Positions 8,136 to 18,708 are shown, counted from the stretch's first letter. The stretch: DNA of 64,000 bases from Streptomyces sp. T12 (GCF_028736035.1 NZ_CP117866.1:806001-870000); one strand, 5' to 3'. Translations and numbers: made by a program. The notes: generated by a model from the sequence alone, not told the origin.

Positions 8136-8837
8136 ATGCCGATCGTATGTGCTGTCGCCGTTCTCGCCGCCGCGAACCTGCTGAACAACTGGCTCGCGCG
8201 GAGCCCCGCCCTGTACGTGGTCATCTGCGTGGCCGCGACGGCGGTCCTGCTGCTGATCGCCCGCTGGGACGGTCTCACGCCGGCCGAACTGGGGCTCGAC
8301 GCGGCGGCGGTGCGCCGGGGACTGCGGTGGGCTCCCGTCCTGGCAGGAGTCGTCCTCCTCGTCCTGCTGCTGCTCCTCGCCGTGCCGGCCGGGCGCGAGG
8401 CGTTCCAGGACTCCAGGGCGGCGGACCTGTCCCTGGGACGGATGCTGTGGGGAGCGCTCGTGCGGGTGCCGTTCGGGACCGTGCTGCTGGAGGAGACGGC
8501 CTTCCGTGGCGTGCTGTGGGCCATGATCCGGCGGCGGCGCGGCACGGCCTGGGCCACCGGCGTGTCGTCGCTGCTGTTCGGGTTCTGGCACCTGATGCCG
8601 TCCCGCGGCATCAACCGCTCCAACGCCGCGGTCGGCTCCGTCTTCGGCGACGGCCCGGCCGGCGTGGCACCGACCGTGGCCGTGGCGATCGCCGCCACCG
8701 CCGTCGCCGGGGTCGTCCTGTGCGAGCTGCGCCGCCGCTCCGGCAGCCTGGTGGCGCCCATGGCCCTGCACTGGGCCGTCAACAGCCTCGGTTACGCGTT
8801 CGCCTGGGCGGCGGCCCGCTGGTGGCTCGACGGCTGA
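8136..8837 (+). CDS. CPBP-family intramembrane metalloprotease (Abi/CAAX-like)
   Basis: A 233-residue membrane protein with six to eight helices. The three CPBP signatures are all present: EETAFRG (EExxxR) near residue 126, FGFWHLM (FxxxH) near 150 and HWAVNSLG (HxxxN) near 209. The family includes CAAX prenyl proteases, bacteriocin self-immunity proteins and intramembrane glutamic proteases. The catalytic residues are intact, so activity is likely, but the substrate is unknown. The ATG at 8136 is the first usable start that keeps the first helix. It converges with lpdA 4 bp downstream. Confidence 0.9.
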   Translation: MPIVCAVAVLAAANLLNNWLARSPALYVVICVAATAVLLLIARWDGLTPAELGLDAAAVRRGLRWAPVLAGVVLLVLLLLLAVPAGREAFQDSRAADLSLGRMLWGALVRVPFGTVLLEETAFRGVLWAMIRRRRGTAWATGVSSLLFGFWHLMPSRGINRSNAAVGSVFGDGPAGVAPTVAVAIAATAVAGVVLCELRRRSGSLVAPMALHWAVNSLGYAFAWAAARWWLDG

Positions 8838-8841
8838 ACGG

Positions 8842-10254
<1,413 letters not shown>

Positions 10255-10432
10255 GGGGGCTGTTCCTTCCTGAGGGCGACGTCCTGCTCTGCTGCTGCCG
10301 TGCGCTGCCAGGGTCTGGCATACGGCTTCTTCCAGCATGACCGCATCCGCGAAGTTGTGTGGGGATGCGGGAGGGTGACGACGATCTCAGGTGGCGGGCG
10401 CCCCGGCGGTCGGGGTCAGCTCCCCGGCGTGG

Positions 10433-11308
10433 TCAGCCGAGGCACACGAGGTTGAGCACGCAGAGCTGCGCCGGTGAGGTCTCCTCCGGTGCGGGGCTCG
10501 TCGGTGACGTGGACGTCCCGGTGCCGGAGCCGGTGTCCGAGCCTTCGGTCGCCGTGGGGGCCGGCGTCTGCTGCTGCTCGGCCGCCGTACCGCTGCCGCC
10601 GTCGGAGTCGGCTCCTGCGGTCGTCGGCGTCAGGGCCTGCGACTGCGGTACCGACGTGGCCGTCGGAGTGGGAGCCGTGGCGGCGTCCGGTCGGGTGACG
10701 TGAGGCGCGGTGCCCTGCTCGGGCACGGACCGCGGACGCGAGGCGTTGGTCGGGCTCAGGTGCGAAGGAGGCGTGGTGCCGGTGCGCGGGGACCGGTGCG
10801 TGTCCTGCGGAGTGGACACCGGACGGGTGAGCTCCGTGGCCTGCTGCTCCGCGGTCACCGTGTTCGGGTTCTCCGGCGCGGTGGCCGCCTGGGCCTTGTC
10901 GCCGGATCCCCGGTCCATCGCCGAGACGGTCAGACCGCCTCCGACGAGTGCCACGGCGGTCGCGACCACGGCCCGGCGCTGGTTCTTCTTCCAGCGGGCC
11001 CGTTGGCGACGCCGCGCCGCCCGGCCCTGCGGGGCGGCGGGGACGCCGTCCACGTCGGCGGCCGGGGCGATGGGCGCCGTCTCCTCCAGGCCGGCCGGCG
11101 GCGCCGCCTCGTCCCGGAAATAGCCGTCGTACCAGGTGTCGTCGGCGGGGGCCTCCCACGCCGTCGCCCCGGTCGCCGTCGCGCCCGGCAGAGCCGACAC
11201 GGTGGGTCCCGCTACCGCGGAGGGAGCGATGTCCGGGGCGTAGGCGCCGCACCCGGGGCACACGAGGGCCCCGTTGAGGTGCCGACGGCACGAGGAGCAA
11301 TAGTCCAT
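10433..11308 (-). CDS. Zinc-ribbon, single-pass membrane protein (SCO2400-family-like)
   Basis: A 291-residue protein opening MDYCSSCRRHLNGALVCPGC, a CxxC...CxxC zinc ribbon at residues 4-20. A Pro/Ala/Asp linker follows, then a basic patch (RRRQRARWKKNQRR near 90) and one hydrophobic helix (AVVATAVALVGGGLTVSA). The rest is a Thr/Pro/Gln-rich low-complexity tail that should be outside the cell, ending QLCVLNLVCLG with two Cys. The layout matches a Streptomyces family I recall as SCO2400-like; its role is unknown. Position in the membrane is inferred from the positive-inside rule. The ATG at 11308 has GGAAAG upstream. Confidence 0.65.
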   Translation of the reverse strand: MDYCSSCRRHLNGALVCPGCGAYAPDIAPSAVAGPTVSALPGATATGATAWEAPADDTWYDGYFRDEAAPPAGLEETAPIAPAADVDGVPAAPQGRAARRRQRARWKKNQRRAVVATAVALVGGGLTVSAMDRGSGDKAQAATAPENPNTVTAEQQATELTRPVSTPQDTHRSPRTGTTPPSHLSPTNASRPRSVPEQGTAPHVTRPDAATAPTPTATSVPQSQALTPTTAGADSDGGSGTAAEQQQTPAPTATEGSDTGSGTGTSTSPTSPAPEETSPAQLCVLNLVCLG

Positions 11309-11437
11309 CTGCGGTCTTTCCGTTAGCGCGCGGGATCGAACGGCCAGAACGCTAACGACGCTTTGGACAGGCTGTGTGCAGCCCAAGTGATGCTCCTGCG
11401 CAGATGTCCCAGGAAGTGTGTGTGAACCATGACCCGC

Positions 11438-14400
11438 TCAGAGGTCACAGCACCCCTCACGGCGCATACGGCGGCTCACCTCCAGCCACTCCTCGGCCGC
11501 ATGGCGCTCCGTGGCGCTGGTGAAGGCGCCCACCAGGTCCGCCTGTTCGAAGAGGACGCCGCCGCGCAGGACCGCGACCGTGCGGATCAGTGTGGCGAAG
11601 TCGGTGAACGGGTCGCCGTCCACGACCGTGAGATCGGCGAGCTTGCCCTCCTCCAGCGTGCCCAGGTCGGCGTCGGCACCGAAGACGCGCGCGGGCAGCA
11701 GCGTGGCGGTGCGCAGGGCCTCGGCCGGTGACAGTCCGGCACGGTGCAGGGCGCGCAGGGCCAGATGAAGATGCAGCCCGACCGGGACGATCGGCTGGTC
11801 GGTGCCGAGCGCGACCAGGCCGCCGCCCGCGAGGATCCGCCGGTAGACGTCCATCTCGCGCCCCAGCGTGGCCAGTTGGGCGTCGGTGGGCGGCTGTCCT
11901 GCCTGCTGGCGTACGAGCGCGGTGTCCCACGGCGGCATCAGCGCGGTGACACGCGGGTCGTCCGCGAGCGCGGGGTCGGCGCCGAGCAGGGCGAGCGCGG
12001 TGAACGGGGTGGCGACGAGGTGGAAGTCGGTGGCGGTGTAGATCTCCTCGACGTCCTGGTAGGCACGCCCCGTCGCGGAAGTGGCGTGCCCGAATTCCAG
12101 CCGCTGCGTGGCCTGCAGATGGGTCGTCAGATCCTGCCCCACCTGCACACCCGGCGTGCACAGATGGCTGCCGCTGCGCACCCCGAGCCGCTCGTGCCCG
12201 AACTCTGCGGCCTCCTTCATCACCCAGCCCGGAGCCCGTACGTACGTCTTGACGAAGTCCCAGTCCAGCGCCGCCCCGCGGGCCAGCGAGCGGCGCAGCC
12301 CCTCGCGGGTGCGGTGGGCGCGGCCCATGCTGTAGGCGACCCGCGCCCCGTCGAGGAGTTCGCCGGTGGTCAGCAGCCGGGGGCCGGCGAGGGTACCGGC
12401 GGCGACCGCCTCCCGGATGCGGGCCTGCTCGTAGGCGAAGCCGCCCAGCGAGACGGCTGTCGTGATGCCGTACGCGAGTTGCAGCGCGGTCTGGCGGCCG
12501 CCGTACGTGGTCTGCCAGGGGTGGGTGTGCGCGTCCCACAGGCCCGGGAGCACGGTGCGCTCGCTCGCGTCGACGCGGTGCGCGGCCGGGCGGCCGGTGC
12601 GGTGCGGGGCCACCTCCGCGACACGGCCGTCGCGGATCACGACGTCGATGTCCTCACGGACCTCCGGCCCGGTTCCGTCCCAGAAGCGGCCCGCGTGCAC
12701 GACCGTGTCCGCCGGGCGCGGTCTGCGGTAGTCCAGCGGGACGCGGACGGTACGGGTCCTGCCGCTGCCGACGTCGATCAGGCGCAGGGCTCCCGCGGAG
12801 AGGTAGAGCAGGGTGCGGGCGTCGGCGGACCAGGACGGGTGGTCGGCGGGTTCGGTGGTGAGCCGGCGGGGCTCGCCGTCCGGGGTGCCGTCGGCACGGA
12901 CCGGCAGCAGCCACAGTGCCGACTCGGCGATCACGGCCATCCAGCGGCCGTCCGGGGACCAGACGGGGCCGGAGTCGTAGCGGTCGGAGAGTGAGGTGTG
13001 GGGAGCGAGGGCGTGCAGGGCGGCCCTCGCGGTGGTCGTGTCGACGACGCGGATGAGGTTGTAGCCCTCACGGAAGCGCTGGCCCAGGCGGTTGCGGTCG
13101 CACAGCGCCACGTACCGGCCGTCGGGCGACCAGCTGGGTCGGCCGGGCAGCCCGCCCGCGCCGAGCGGTGCGGCGAGGACGTGTTCGGCGCCGTCGGGCA
13201 GGTCGCGCACCACGAGGTTGCCGGACATGTCCAGGCAGGCCAGCCGCGTCCCGTCGGGCGACAGGGCGGGGAAGACGCGGCCGCCCTCGGCGAGCACGGT
13301 CTCCTCGCCCGAGCCGAGTTCGCGGCGTCGTACGGCGAACAGTCCGTCGCGGTCGTCGGCGTACACCAGTGCCGTGCCGTCGGGTGTCCAGGTCGGGGCC
13401 AACACATAGCGGGTGGAGGGGACTTGCAGGATCTTGCGGGGTGTGCGGGCCCCTTTCGTGCCGGCGGTCCACAGCGCGTTGAGCGCGGCGAAGGCGACAC
13501 TGCGGCCGTCCGGTGACAGGGCGGGCAGGTGCAGCGCGCGGACGGGGCGGGTGCCGGCGCCGTCGAAGTCGTACGTCTTCCCGCGGTAGCGGGGGCGGTG
13601 CACCGGCAGCGTGGCCGTGAACGGGATCTCCTCGGCGCTGCCCGGCGCGTCCGGATCGACCAGGCGGAAGTGTCCGTCGACCGTCAGGAGCAGCCGCTCG
13701 CCGTCCGCCCAGCGGGGCGGCGCGGGCAGGACGTCGCCCGCTACGGCGACCGGTTTCCCGTCCACCACGAGCGTGCAGGAGGCCGCGGGTGAGGCTGTGG
13801 TGCGCAGGTGGGCGAGGCGCCCGGCGGGCGAGACGGCGGGGGTCATGAGCTGGGCGCCGGAGTCGTCGGTGTGCTCGGTGGTGACCGGGCCGGAGCCGTC
13901 GGCGGCCACCGACGCGATGGTGGTCGCGCGCAGTGTGCCCGTCGCGGTGACGGCGGCCCGCACGAAAAGCACCCGCTCCCCGTCGGCCGACCACGCCGGG
14001 TCGAAGTCCTCCCAGCGGCCGTCCTGCCCGGGACCCTGCTGTCCGGGGTGCCCGGTGAGCCGGGTCGGCGTGCCGGTGCGCACGTCCACGACCCAGATGC
14101 GGTACGGGGCGCCGGTCACGGTGTCGCCGCCGCGCTCGGAGGCGAACGCGATCCGCGTGCCGTCCGGCGACCAGGCCGGGCCCCGGTCGTCCCACGGTCC
14201 GTCGGTGAGCTGCCGCAGGCCGGCGCCGTCGGGCCGCAGCGTCCAGAGGTGGAAGCCTCCACCGCGGTAAGCGCACACGACCAGACGGCTGCCGTCGGGC
14301 GAGAACTGCGGGCGGGTGGGTTCGAGGCCGGGCGGGGTCAGCGGGCGGGCGGCGCCGCCCTTGCGCGGGACGGACCAGAGCACGTTCTGGATCTCGGCGA

Positions 14401-14614
14401 CCAGCCGGTCACCGGACGGGGCGAGGGTCGCGGAACCGCCGGTGGCGGCGGTGAAGGAGAGGGTGGTGGTCGTACCGGACGCGGCGTCCGCGAGCGGCGT
14501 ACCGGCGGTGGCGAGCCCCGTGGCAGTGGCCGTGGCGGTGGCCGTGGCCTGGAGGAATCTGCGGCGGGAGAGCGGGCCGAAACGGAGGGCGCCGGGGGTG
14601 TCTTCGGTGTCCAA
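11438..14614 (-). CDS. Tat-exported amidohydrolase with N-terminal TolB-like beta-propeller
   Basis: A 1058-residue exported protein. The N-terminus has a twin-arginine signal (SRRRFLQ) whose hydrophobic core is an Ala-Thr dipeptide repeat. Residues about 50-670 contain many PD40/TolB-like blades with repeated WSPDGTRIAF and LSPDG motifs. From about 670 the chain is an amidohydrolase, with LPGLWDAHTHPW supplying the HxH metal ligands near residue 694, later His residues, and ALGTDQPIVPVG supplying the final Asp. Such propeller-amidohydrolase fusions are known in actinobacteria and Bacteroidetes; the substrate is unknown. The TTG at 14614 is chosen because GGGAG precedes it and the Tat motif follows within 20 residues; the longer in-frame extension has no such support. 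Confidence 0.85.
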   Translation of the reverse strand: MDTEDTPGALRFGPLSRRRFLQATATATATATGLATAGTPLADAASGTTTTLSFTAATGGSATLAPSGDRLVAEIQNVLWSVPRKGGAARPLTPPGLEPTRPQFSPDGSRLVVCAYRGGGFHLWTLRPDGAGLRQLTDGPWDDRGPAWSPDGTRIAFASERGGDTVTGAPYRIWVVDVRTGTPTRLTGHPGQQGPGQDGRWEDFDPAWSADGERVLFVRAAVTATGTLRATTIASVAADGSGPVTTEHTDDSGAQLMTPAVSPAGRLAHLRTTASPAASCTLVVDGKPVAVAGDVLPAPPRWADGERLLLTVDGHFRLVDPDAPGSAEEIPFTATLPVHRPRYRGKTYDFDGAGTRPVRALHLPALSPDGRSVAFAALNALWTAGTKGARTPRKILQVPSTRYVLAPTWTPDGTALVYADDRDGLFAVRRRELGSGEETVLAEGGRVFPALSPDGTRLACLDMSGNLVVRDLPDGAEHVLAAPLGAGGLPGRPSWSPDGRYVALCDRNRLGQRFREGYNLIRVVDTTTARAALHALAPHTSLSDRYDSGPVWSPDGRWMAVIAESALWLLPVRADGTPDGEPRRLTTEPADHPSWSADARTLLYLSAGALRLIDVGSGRTRTVRVPLDYRRPRPADTVVHAGRFWDGTGPEVREDIDVVIRDGRVAEVAPHRTGRPAAHRVDASERTVLPGLWDAHTHPWQTTYGGRQTALQLAYGITTAVSLGGFAYEQARIREAVAAGTLAGPRLLTTGELLDGARVAYSMGRAHRTREGLRRSLARGAALDWDFVKTYVRAPGWVMKEAAEFGHERLGVRSGSHLCTPGVQVGQDLTTHLQATQRLEFGHATSATGRAYQDVEEIYTATDFHLVATPFTALALLGADPALADDPRVTALMPPWDTALVRQQAGQPPTDAQLATLGREMDVYRRILAGGGLVALGTDQPIVPVGLHLHLALRALHRAGLSPAEALRTATLLPARVFGADADLGTLEEGKLADLTVVDGDPFTDFATLIRTVAVLRGGVLFEQADLVGAFTSATERHAAEEWLEVSRRMRREGCCDL

Positions 14615-14732
14615 GGGGGCTCCCAGTGCACGGAGTTGGCGGTCGGACAGGAGAGAGCACTGGGGGCAACGTACGGGGCGGAGCCCGGTTACGGGCCCCG
14701 CCCCGGCGCTTCTTGGCCGTTCTTCGTGCCGG

Positions 14733-15323
14733 CTAGACCAGAAAGAGCAGTTGGACGGCGACGAGTACGTCGATGACACCGCACCACTCGGCGAACGTAC
14801 GGGAGACGACCTTGTCGAGCCTCAGGTGCACGAAGTCCCACACGCCGTGGAAGAACCAGCCTGCGGCGACCAGATAGCGCCCCAGGTCCGGATCCACCGC
14901 CAGCCCGGCCGACGCAAGCCCGCAGAAGACGAGCGCGCCCACGGCCTGCGCCCCGAAGGTGGCCCGCCCGTGCGGTGTCCCGCGGACGGCGCCCCAGGCC
15001 AGGAGGACCAGGGCGAGGGCCACGAGGACCGTCGACGGGGCGACCACGTCCTGCAGGGGGAGCGCGAACACGGCCACGAGCCCGGCCCCCAGCACCGGCC
15101 AGGTGGCCTGCGGCTTTCCTGTCTGATGGACGACCAGGTAGATCAGCGGCAGCAACGGCAAGGTCTCTCCGAAGCCGCCGACGGCGTCCGCCACGTCCTC
15201 GGAGCCGGACGCGATCACGTTGAGGGTGACGACCACGAGAGCGAGGGCCGTGGGCCAGCGCCGCTTGAGCACGGCGGCCGGGTGCGGGCGGTCCGCCGTC
15301 GGGTGAATGTGGGGTGCCTGCAT
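14733..15323 (-). CDS. Multi-pass membrane protein of unknown function
   Basis: A 196-residue protein with a short polar N-terminus (MQAPHIHPTADRPHP) and about six hydrophobic segments. A His/Trp-rich motif, AAGWFFHGVWDFVHLRLDK, lies near residue 155 and could bind metal or haem, but no family is recognised. The ATG at 15323 has GAAGGAGAG upstream. It is divergent from a DesK/DesR-like two-component pair, with a perfect 18-bp palindrome in the shared gap, so it may be a target of that system (inference). Confidence 0.7.
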   Translation of the reverse strand: MQAPHIHPTADRPHPAAVLKRRWPTALALVVVTLNVIASGSEDVADAVGGFGETLPLLPLIYLVVHQTGKPQATWPVLGAGLVAVFALPLQDVVAPSTVLVALALVLLAWGAVRGTPHGRATFGAQAVGALVFCGLASAGLAVDPDLGRYLVAAGWFFHGVWDFVHLRLDKVVSRTFAEWCGVIDVLVAVQLLFLV

Positions 15324-15440
15324 GACGGCTCTCCTTCGGTACCGGGGCGGGGTATCCGCCGACACCTCCAGGCTGGGCCGTGGCGAGGCCCGCCAGTAGT
15401 GCCGAACCCCCATGCGCAGGCGTGGAGTTGTCACCTCCTC

Positions 15441-15458
15441 GCATGACATTTGTCATGC
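15441..15458. promoter_or_regulatory. 18-bp palindrome overlapping the promoter of the two-component operon
   Basis: GCATGACATTTGTCATGC has perfect 8-bp arms with a 2-bp spacer. A possible -35 (TTGTCA, 15428-15433) and -10 (TGTCAT, 15451-15456) are 17 bp apart, so the palindrome covers the -10. It is a good candidate for the binding site of the adjacent NarL-type response regulator. Confidence 0.6.
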
Positions 15459-15479
15459 GGCCTGGGCCACAATGACCGG

Positions 15480-16718
15480 ATGGGGGACGGATCGATCGAT
15501 CGTGGGGCGGCGGGGCTGACGAGCCTGCGTCGCTACACGTGGTGGACCGTGCCGGGCATGACCGCGTGTGTCCTGGCCGTCTTCGTCGGCGCGTGGGTCC
15601 TCGACGGCGACGTCCCGCTGTGGGCCCGCGTCCCGGCCGCCGCCGCGCTGACGGTCGAGGTTTGGGCGAGTGTCGTACTGCTGAGCCGGCGGCTGGCACT
15701 CCTGCCGGTGACCGACACGCACCCCGACCAACCGCCCGCAGGCCTGCTGATCGCCGCCGCAGGGGCCGGAGTTGTGCTGGCGGCACTCCCCCTCGCCCTG
15801 CGCGACTACGGGCTGTGGCCGGTCGCGCCCGCCCTGGTGGTGGCGATCCTCGCGACCTACCTCCCGCCGCACCGCAGACGCCTGCTGATCGCGGGCGCCG
15901 TGGCCCTCGCACCGCTGCCCGGGGGCCTGGTCAGCCTGGTCGAGAGGGACGGTGAGTCGGCGTACGCCGCGCTGTTCCCGGCCGGGCTGGTCGCCTTCAC
16001 GGCGTGGGTGACGCTCGGCCCTCTGTGGGCCTGGGACACGGCACGGCGACTGGACGAGGCGCGGCGACTGGAAGCGGAGCTGGCGGTCAAGGAGGAACGG
16101 CTGCGGTTCGCCGCCGACCTGCACGACATCCAAGGCCATCACCTCCAAGTGATCGCGCTGAAGGGCGAGTTGGCGGCTCGGCTCGTCGAGCTGGACCCGG
16201 CGCGTGCCGCCGCGGAGTTGAAGGAGATACGGCGGCTGGCGACGGACGCCCTCAGCGACACCCGGGCCGTGGTGCAGGGGTACCGTCGAACGACGCTGGA
16301 GGACGAGATCACCAACGCGACGCGGGTGCTGGCCGCCGCCGACATCGACGCACGGATGGCCGTCGACCCCGGTGCCGCGGCCACCCGCCTCACGGACTCC
16401 GCCCGCCACCTCCTCGGTCTGGTGATGCGGGAGGCCACCACCAACGCGCTCCGGCACAGCCGGGCCGGGCACGCCGAGGTCGACTACCGGATCGCGGGCG
16501 GTTTCGCCCACCTGCGGGTGAGCAACGACGGCGTCGAGGAGCATCCCGCCGCCCTGGAGGGCACGGGCCTGCGCACCCTCGCCGAGCGGCTGGAGGCGGC
16601 CGGCGGCGAGCTGACCTGGAATCGCGACGGTGACCGCTTCGAGGTTGCGGCCGCACTGCCCACCGACTCGGCGAACGCACCGCAATCGCCGAACCCCGCG
16701 GACGGAGCCGCCCGATGA
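15480..16718 (+). CDS. DesK-like sensor histidine kinase
   Basis: A 412-residue membrane sensor. Five or six helices occupy residues about 15-185. A coiled segment (RRLDEARRLEAELAVKEERLRFA) leads into the HisKA_3 dimerisation box DLHDIQGHHLQVIALKGELA, where the first His is the phosphorylation site. A HATPase domain follows (MREATTNALRHS N-box, GTGLRTLAERL G-box). The HDIQGHHLQ signature is that of actinobacterial DesK-like kinases, which in Bacillus sense membrane state. The ATG at 15480 is used; the in-frame TTG at 15450 lies inside the palindrome and -10 and is unlikely. The stop overlaps the response regulator start by ATGA. Confidence 0.92.
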   Translation: MGDGSIDRGAAGLTSLRRYTWWTVPGMTACVLAVFVGAWVLDGDVPLWARVPAAAALTVEVWASVVLLSRRLALLPVTDTHPDQPPAGLLIAAAGAGVVLAALPLALRDYGLWPVAPALVVAILATYLPPHRRRLLIAGAVALAPLPGGLVSLVERDGESAYAALFPAGLVAFTAWVTLGPLWAWDTARRLDEARRLEAELAVKEERLRFAADLHDIQGHHLQVIALKGELAARLVELDPARAAAELKEIRRLATDALSDTRAVVQGYRRTTLEDEITNATRVLAAADIDARMAVDPGAAATRLTDSARHLLGLVMREATTNALRHSRAGHAEVDYRIAGGFAHLRVSNDGVEEHPAALEGTGLRTLAERLEAAGGELTWNRDGDRFEVAAALPTDSANAPQSPNPADGAAR

Positions 16719-17317
16719 TCCGCCTGCTGATCGCCGACGACGAGGACCTGCTCAGAAGCGCCCTGGCCGCCCTGCTCGCGCTGGAGCCGGACCTCACCGT
16801 CGTCGCCGAGGCGGCCACCTCCACCGAGGCGGTACGGCTGGCCCGTGAGCACCGCCCCGACATCGCCGTCCTCGACCTGGAGATGCCGCCCACCGACGGG
16901 CTGCGCGCCGCCGAGGAGATCCGGGCCGAACTGGCCACGCAGATCGTCTTGGTGACACGGCACGCCCGGCCCGCGGTGCTGCGCCGGGCGCTGACCGCAG
17001 GCGTACGCGGCTTCGTCCCCAAGACGACCCCGGCGGCCCGACTGGCCGAGATCATCCGTGACGTCGCCGACGGCCGCCGCTACGTCGACCCGGACATCGC
17101 GGCCTCCGCGCTGACCGAGGACGACTGCCCCCTCACCGACCGCGAACTTCAGGTCCTGCGCGCCGCCCGCACCGGCGCGTCGATCGCCGAGATCGCCACC
17201 GATGTCCACCTCGCCCCCGGCACCGTCCGCAACTACCTCTCCGCGGCCATGTCCAAGCTCGGCACTCCGACTCGGCATGCGGCCGCTCACCGGGCCTGGG
17301 AGCAGGGCTGGATCTGA
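16715..17317 (+). CDS. DesR/NarL-family response regulator
   Basis: A 200-residue regulator. The receiver domain has the acidic pair in IADDEDLL, the phospho-Asp in VLDLEMPPTDG near residue 54, the conserved Thr in LVTRHA and the Lys in FVPKTT. A LuxR-type helix-turn-helix occupies residues about 135-195 (LTDRELQVLRAARTGASIAE). It is translationally coupled to the kinase by a 4-bp overlap, so the two form one phosphorelay. The 18-bp palindrome upstream of the operon is the likely target, giving autoregulation. Confidence 0.93.
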   Translation: MIRLLIADDEDLLRSALAALLALEPDLTVVAEAATSTEAVRLAREHRPDIAVLDLEMPPTDGLRAAEEIRAELATQIVLVTRHARPAVLRRALTAGVRGFVPKTTPAARLAEIIRDVADGRRYVDPDIAASALTEDDCPLTDRELQVLRAARTGASIAEIATDVHLAPGTVRNYLSAAMSKLGTPTRHAAAHRAWEQGWI

Positions 17318-17350
17318 ACCGCTCTTGACGCCCCTCCCCCACCTGAGGTT

Positions 17351-17782
17351 TCACGGCGGCCCCGGAGCCCGCTTCCTCGGCGCCGCGACAGCGCCGGCCG
17401 CGGCGGCCGCGAGGAGGCGGCGGAAGGTGGGGCATTCCATGTGGCTCGGCGCCGGGCAGGCCGCGGCGTGGCGCAGGGAGTCCCGCAGGACGCCCAGTTC
17501 GCGGATCCTTCGGTCCAGCTCCTCCGCCTTGGTCGAGAGCATCTCCCGGTCGATGCGCGGCTGCCCGTCCGGAGCGAACATGTGCGCGATCTCGTCGAGC
17601 GAGAAGCCGGCGGTTCGGCCCATCGCGATCAGCGCCAGGCGCTCCAGCACGCCGGGATCGTACTGACGGCGCAGGCCCCGCCTGCCGGCGCAGGCGATCA
17701 GCCCCTTTTCCTCGTAGTACCGCAGCGTCGAAGCGGGTACCCCCGCGCGCTGCGCCACCTCGGCGATGTCCAGGTGTGTCAT
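17351..17782 (-). CDS. MerR-family transcriptional regulator
   Basis: A 143-residue regulator. The winged HTH is DIAEVAQRAGVPASTLRYYE at the N-terminus, followed by the MerR wing (GLRRQYDPGVLERLALI) and a dimerisation coiled coil (about 80-105). The tail HAAACPAPSHMECPTFRR has two Cys and two His that might bind a metal or redox centre, but the four-Cys [2Fe-2S] pattern of SoxR is missing. It is divergent from a methyltransferase gene with a SoxR-box-like palindrome between them, which it probably binds. Confidence 0.9.
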   Translation of the reverse strand: MTHLDIAEVAQRAGVPASTLRYYEEKGLIACAGRRGLRRQYDPGVLERLALIAMGRTAGFSLDEIAHMFAPDGQPRIDREMLSTKAEELDRRIRELGVLRDSLRHAAACPAPSHMECPTFRRLLAAAAAGAVAAPRKRAPGPP

Positions 17783-17786
17783 CCGC

Positions 17787-17811
17787 TTGACCTCAAGTCG
17801 ACTTGAAGTAG
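17787..17811. promoter_or_regulatory. MerR-type operator/promoter with SoxR-box-like palindrome
   Basis: A TTGACC hexamer (17787-17792) is followed by the perfect palindrome TCAAGTCGACTTGA (17793-17806). The extended match CCTCAAGTCGACTTGAAG resembles the SoxR box. A long spacer with the palindrome inside is the usual MerR-family design. The -10 on the right is not clear. Confidence 0.6.
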
Positions 17812-17856
17812 CACGCTGTCATCAAGGCCCGAGGAACACAAGCACAGGAGACGATC

Positions 17857-18708
17857 ATGGGCATGGAGCGCAGGAGTGACGACGAGCAGGCGGCCCGCTG
17901 GAGGGGGCCCGGTGGACACGCCTGGGTCGAGACACAGGCGGTGTTGGACGAGGTGCTCAGGCCGTTCGAAGATCTTCTCGTCGAAGCGGTGGCCGCCGAG
18001 CACGCGGAACACGTACTCGATGTCGGCTGCGGCACCGGCGGCACCACGGTGGCCGTCGCGCGACGGCTCGGTCCGGCGGGTCACTGCGTCGGCGTCGACA
18101 TTTCCGAACCGATGATCGCCGCCGCCCGGGCGCGCGCCGAGCGGGAGGGCACGCCGGTGTCCTTCATCCGCGCCGACGCACAGGAGCACGACTTCGAACC
18201 CGCCGCCTTCGACCTCGTCATCTCGCGCTTCGGCGTCATGTTCTTCAACGACCCGGTCCAGGCCTTCGCGAACCTTCGGCGCGCCGCCCGGGACGAGGCC
18301 GGGCTCCGGTTCATCAGCTGGCGAAGCCCCGCGGAGAATCCGTTCATGACGACCGCCGAGCGCGCCGCGGCACCGATCCTGCCGAACCTCCCCGCGCGCC
18401 GGTGGGACGGGCCGGGACAGTTCGCGTTCGCGGACTCGGACCGGGTCCACCGCATCCTGGAGGAGAGCGGGTGGTCCGGGATCGACATCCGGCCGATCGA
18501 CGTGACCTGCACGCTGCCCGAGCGGGAGCTGGTCGGTTACTTCACCCGGCTCGGCCCCGTCGGTCAGGTGCTGCCCGAGGCGGACGAGCAGACCCGCGCA
18601 AGGGTCGTCGAAACGGTGCGCGCCGCGTTCGAACCGTATGTGCAGGGCTCGGAAGTCCGCTTCACCGCGGCCTGTTGGACGGTCGGCGCCAAGGCGAAAC
18701 TTTCGTGA
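17857..18708 (+). CDS. Class I SAM-dependent methyltransferase (UbiE/arsM-like fold)
   Basis: A 283-residue enzyme. Motif I is VLDVGCGTGGTT near residue 54, motif II CVGVDISEPMI, and motif III/IV FDLVISRFGVMFF. The C-terminal half has no named domain. It could methylate a small molecule; the substrate is unknown. AGGAG lies seven bases before the ATG. It is divergent from the MerR gene with a compact operator between them, so induction by the MerR ligand is likely. Confidence 0.87.
   Translation: MGMERRSDDEQAARWRGPGGHAWVETQAVLDEVLRPFEDLLVEAVAAEHAEHVLDVGCGTGGTTVAVARRLGPAGHCVGVDISEPMIAAARARAEREGTPVSFIRADAQEHDFEPAAFDLVISRFGVMFFNDPVQAFANLRRAARDEAGLRFISWRSPAENPFMTTAERAAAPILPNLPARRWDGPGQFAFADSDRVHRILEESGWSGIDIRPIDVTCTLPERELVGYFTRLGPVGQVLPEADEQTRARVVETVRAAFEPYVQGSEVRFTAACWTVGAKAKLS

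Noticed and set aside
15450..15480. TTG start ten codons upstream for the DesK-like kinase
   Set aside because: It lies inside the 18-bp palindrome and the -10 region, so it would not be in the mRNA; the ATG at 15480 is sufficient.
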